Source: ZLKRG08 sp963977625
GTDB lineage: Bacteria; Actinomycetota; Actinomycetes; Nanopelagicales; Nanopelagicaceae
DNA: 6,991 nt
Direction: 5' to 3'
Assembly: GCA_963977625.1 (NCBI GenBank)
Contig: CAXBPX010000063.1
Span: 1-6,991, forward strand
In this document: positions 6,563 to 6,991 of the stretch, piece after piece
Position numbering within the stretch: the first letter of the stretch is position 1
Layout: every line of letters starts with the position of its first letter
Translations under genes and position numbers: made by a program
The notes under the pieces: generated by a model
Database searches by the model: none
The model's input: the letters and a program-made list of their open reading frames with translations, nothing else
What the model was told of the DNA's origin: nothing

Positions 6563-6991
6563 ATGAAACTTCGTTCAGTAATCGCAACCATTGCCGCACT
6601 TTCAATATTGGCGCTACCAACTGCACAAGCAGAAGCTGCATCAAGATACATCACTGTAAATGCAGAAGGCACTGTGAAAGTTGTGCCAAATGCAGTGAAG
6701 ATAATGGGTCAAGTAACCGTGGTTGAAGGAACAAATGCTGCAGCGCTCGCAAAAGCAAATAGTGCAAGTTCTGCAGTACGTAAAGCTGTAATTTCAAACG
6801 GAGTATCTACAAAAGATTTAGCAACAACTTCGCTAACTGTTTATCCTGAATATAACTACACCCAAGATAAAGGTTCGGTACAAGTTGGTTATCGCGCAAC
6901 CCAATCATTTACCGTGGTGGTAAAGAATGCCGCAAATGCGGGTGTGGTGGTTGATGCGATTGCAGCAGCTGGTGGAGATTTTCTGCAATTG
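6563..6991 (+). CDS. Secreted SIMPL-domain (DUF541) protein, C-terminus beyond the window
   Basis: 143 codons are open from the ATG at 6563 to the right edge. Residues 1-23 form a Sec-type signal peptide (MKLR, a hydrophobic core, then the cleavage motif AQA at 21-23). The mature part fits the SIMPL family: YITVNAEGTVKVVPNAV (29-45), then a helix rich in Ala and Asn (about 58-79), the family hallmark GVSTKDLATTSLTVYPEYNY (80-99), GYRATQSFTVVVKN (109-122) and VVDAIAAAGGD (129-139). Family members form a mixed alpha/beta fold outside the membrane; known relatives are periplasmic or surface proteins of poorly defined role, some linked to oxidative stress, so no specific function is assigned. It is divergent from sua5 and appears to share an overlapping promoter with it. 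The start is supported by the signal peptide and by a -10 hexamer exactly 6 nt upstream; a GGAAG 12 nt upstream is too far away to be a good ribosome binding site. Confidence 0.88.
   Translation, partial: MKLRSVIATIAALSILALPTAQAEAASRYITVNAEGTVKVVPNAVKIMGQVTVVEGTNAAALAKANSASSAVRKAVISNGVSTKDLATTSLTVYPEYNYTQDKGSVQVGYRATQSFTVVVKNAANAGVVVDAIAAAGGDFLQL

Noticed and set aside
1..6991. CRISPR array, insertion sequence, phage or defence system
   Set aside because: I saw no direct-repeat array, transposase, terminal inverted repeats or known defence protein. Every long open frame with support is a housekeeping or exported protein.

Overview
The window looks like a chromosomal housekeeping segment of an AT-rich actinobacterium. 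Three things point there: a thymidylate kinase fused to the C-terminus of an MFS membrane protein; the gene order MFS-tmk, holB, secreted TAP-like peptidase; and start codons sitting directly behind -10 hexamers, as in the leaderless transcripts common in Actinobacteria. The low GC content together with these genes suggests the freshwater acI group (Nanopelagicales), but that placement is inference.

Layout. Positions 1-4577, minus strand, hold one tightly packed operon read right to left: the MFS-Tmk fusion (2505-4577), the DNA polymerase III delta' subunit holB (1384-2508, 4-bp GTGA overlap) and an exported S33 alpha/beta-hydrolase peptidase (starts at 1402, overlaps holB by 19 bp, runs off the left edge). 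A 54-bp gap upstream holds a 13-bp inverted repeat overlapping a likely -10 element. Next on the minus strand is an orphan LuxR-type regulator (4632-5318) with a clear ribosome binding site. Then come tRNA-Lys(UUU) (5434-5506, minus) and the Sua5 tRNA-modification enzyme (5565-6545, minus). Divergent from sua5, on the plus strand, is the start of a secreted SIMPL-domain protein (6563 to the right edge).

How the genes fit together. Tmk supplies dTDP for DNA synthesis and delta' is part of the clamp loader, so the left operon couples nucleotide supply to replication, with a peptidase gene at its end. Sua5 makes the threonylcarbamoyl-AMP needed for t6A37 in ANN-decoding tRNAs. Its neighbour tRNA-Lys(UUU) is such a tRNA, though the adjacency may be chance. 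No mobile element, CRISPR array, phage gene or defence cassette is visible, and no stretch over 300 bp lacks a gene. The gap at 5319-5433 shows no confident feature apart from the ribosome binding site of the regulator.

The most interesting non-coding signals are the sua5/SIMPL divergent start region, where two overlapping -10 hexamers on opposite strands each lie exactly 6 nt from an ATG, and the inverted repeat over the presumed tmk promoter.
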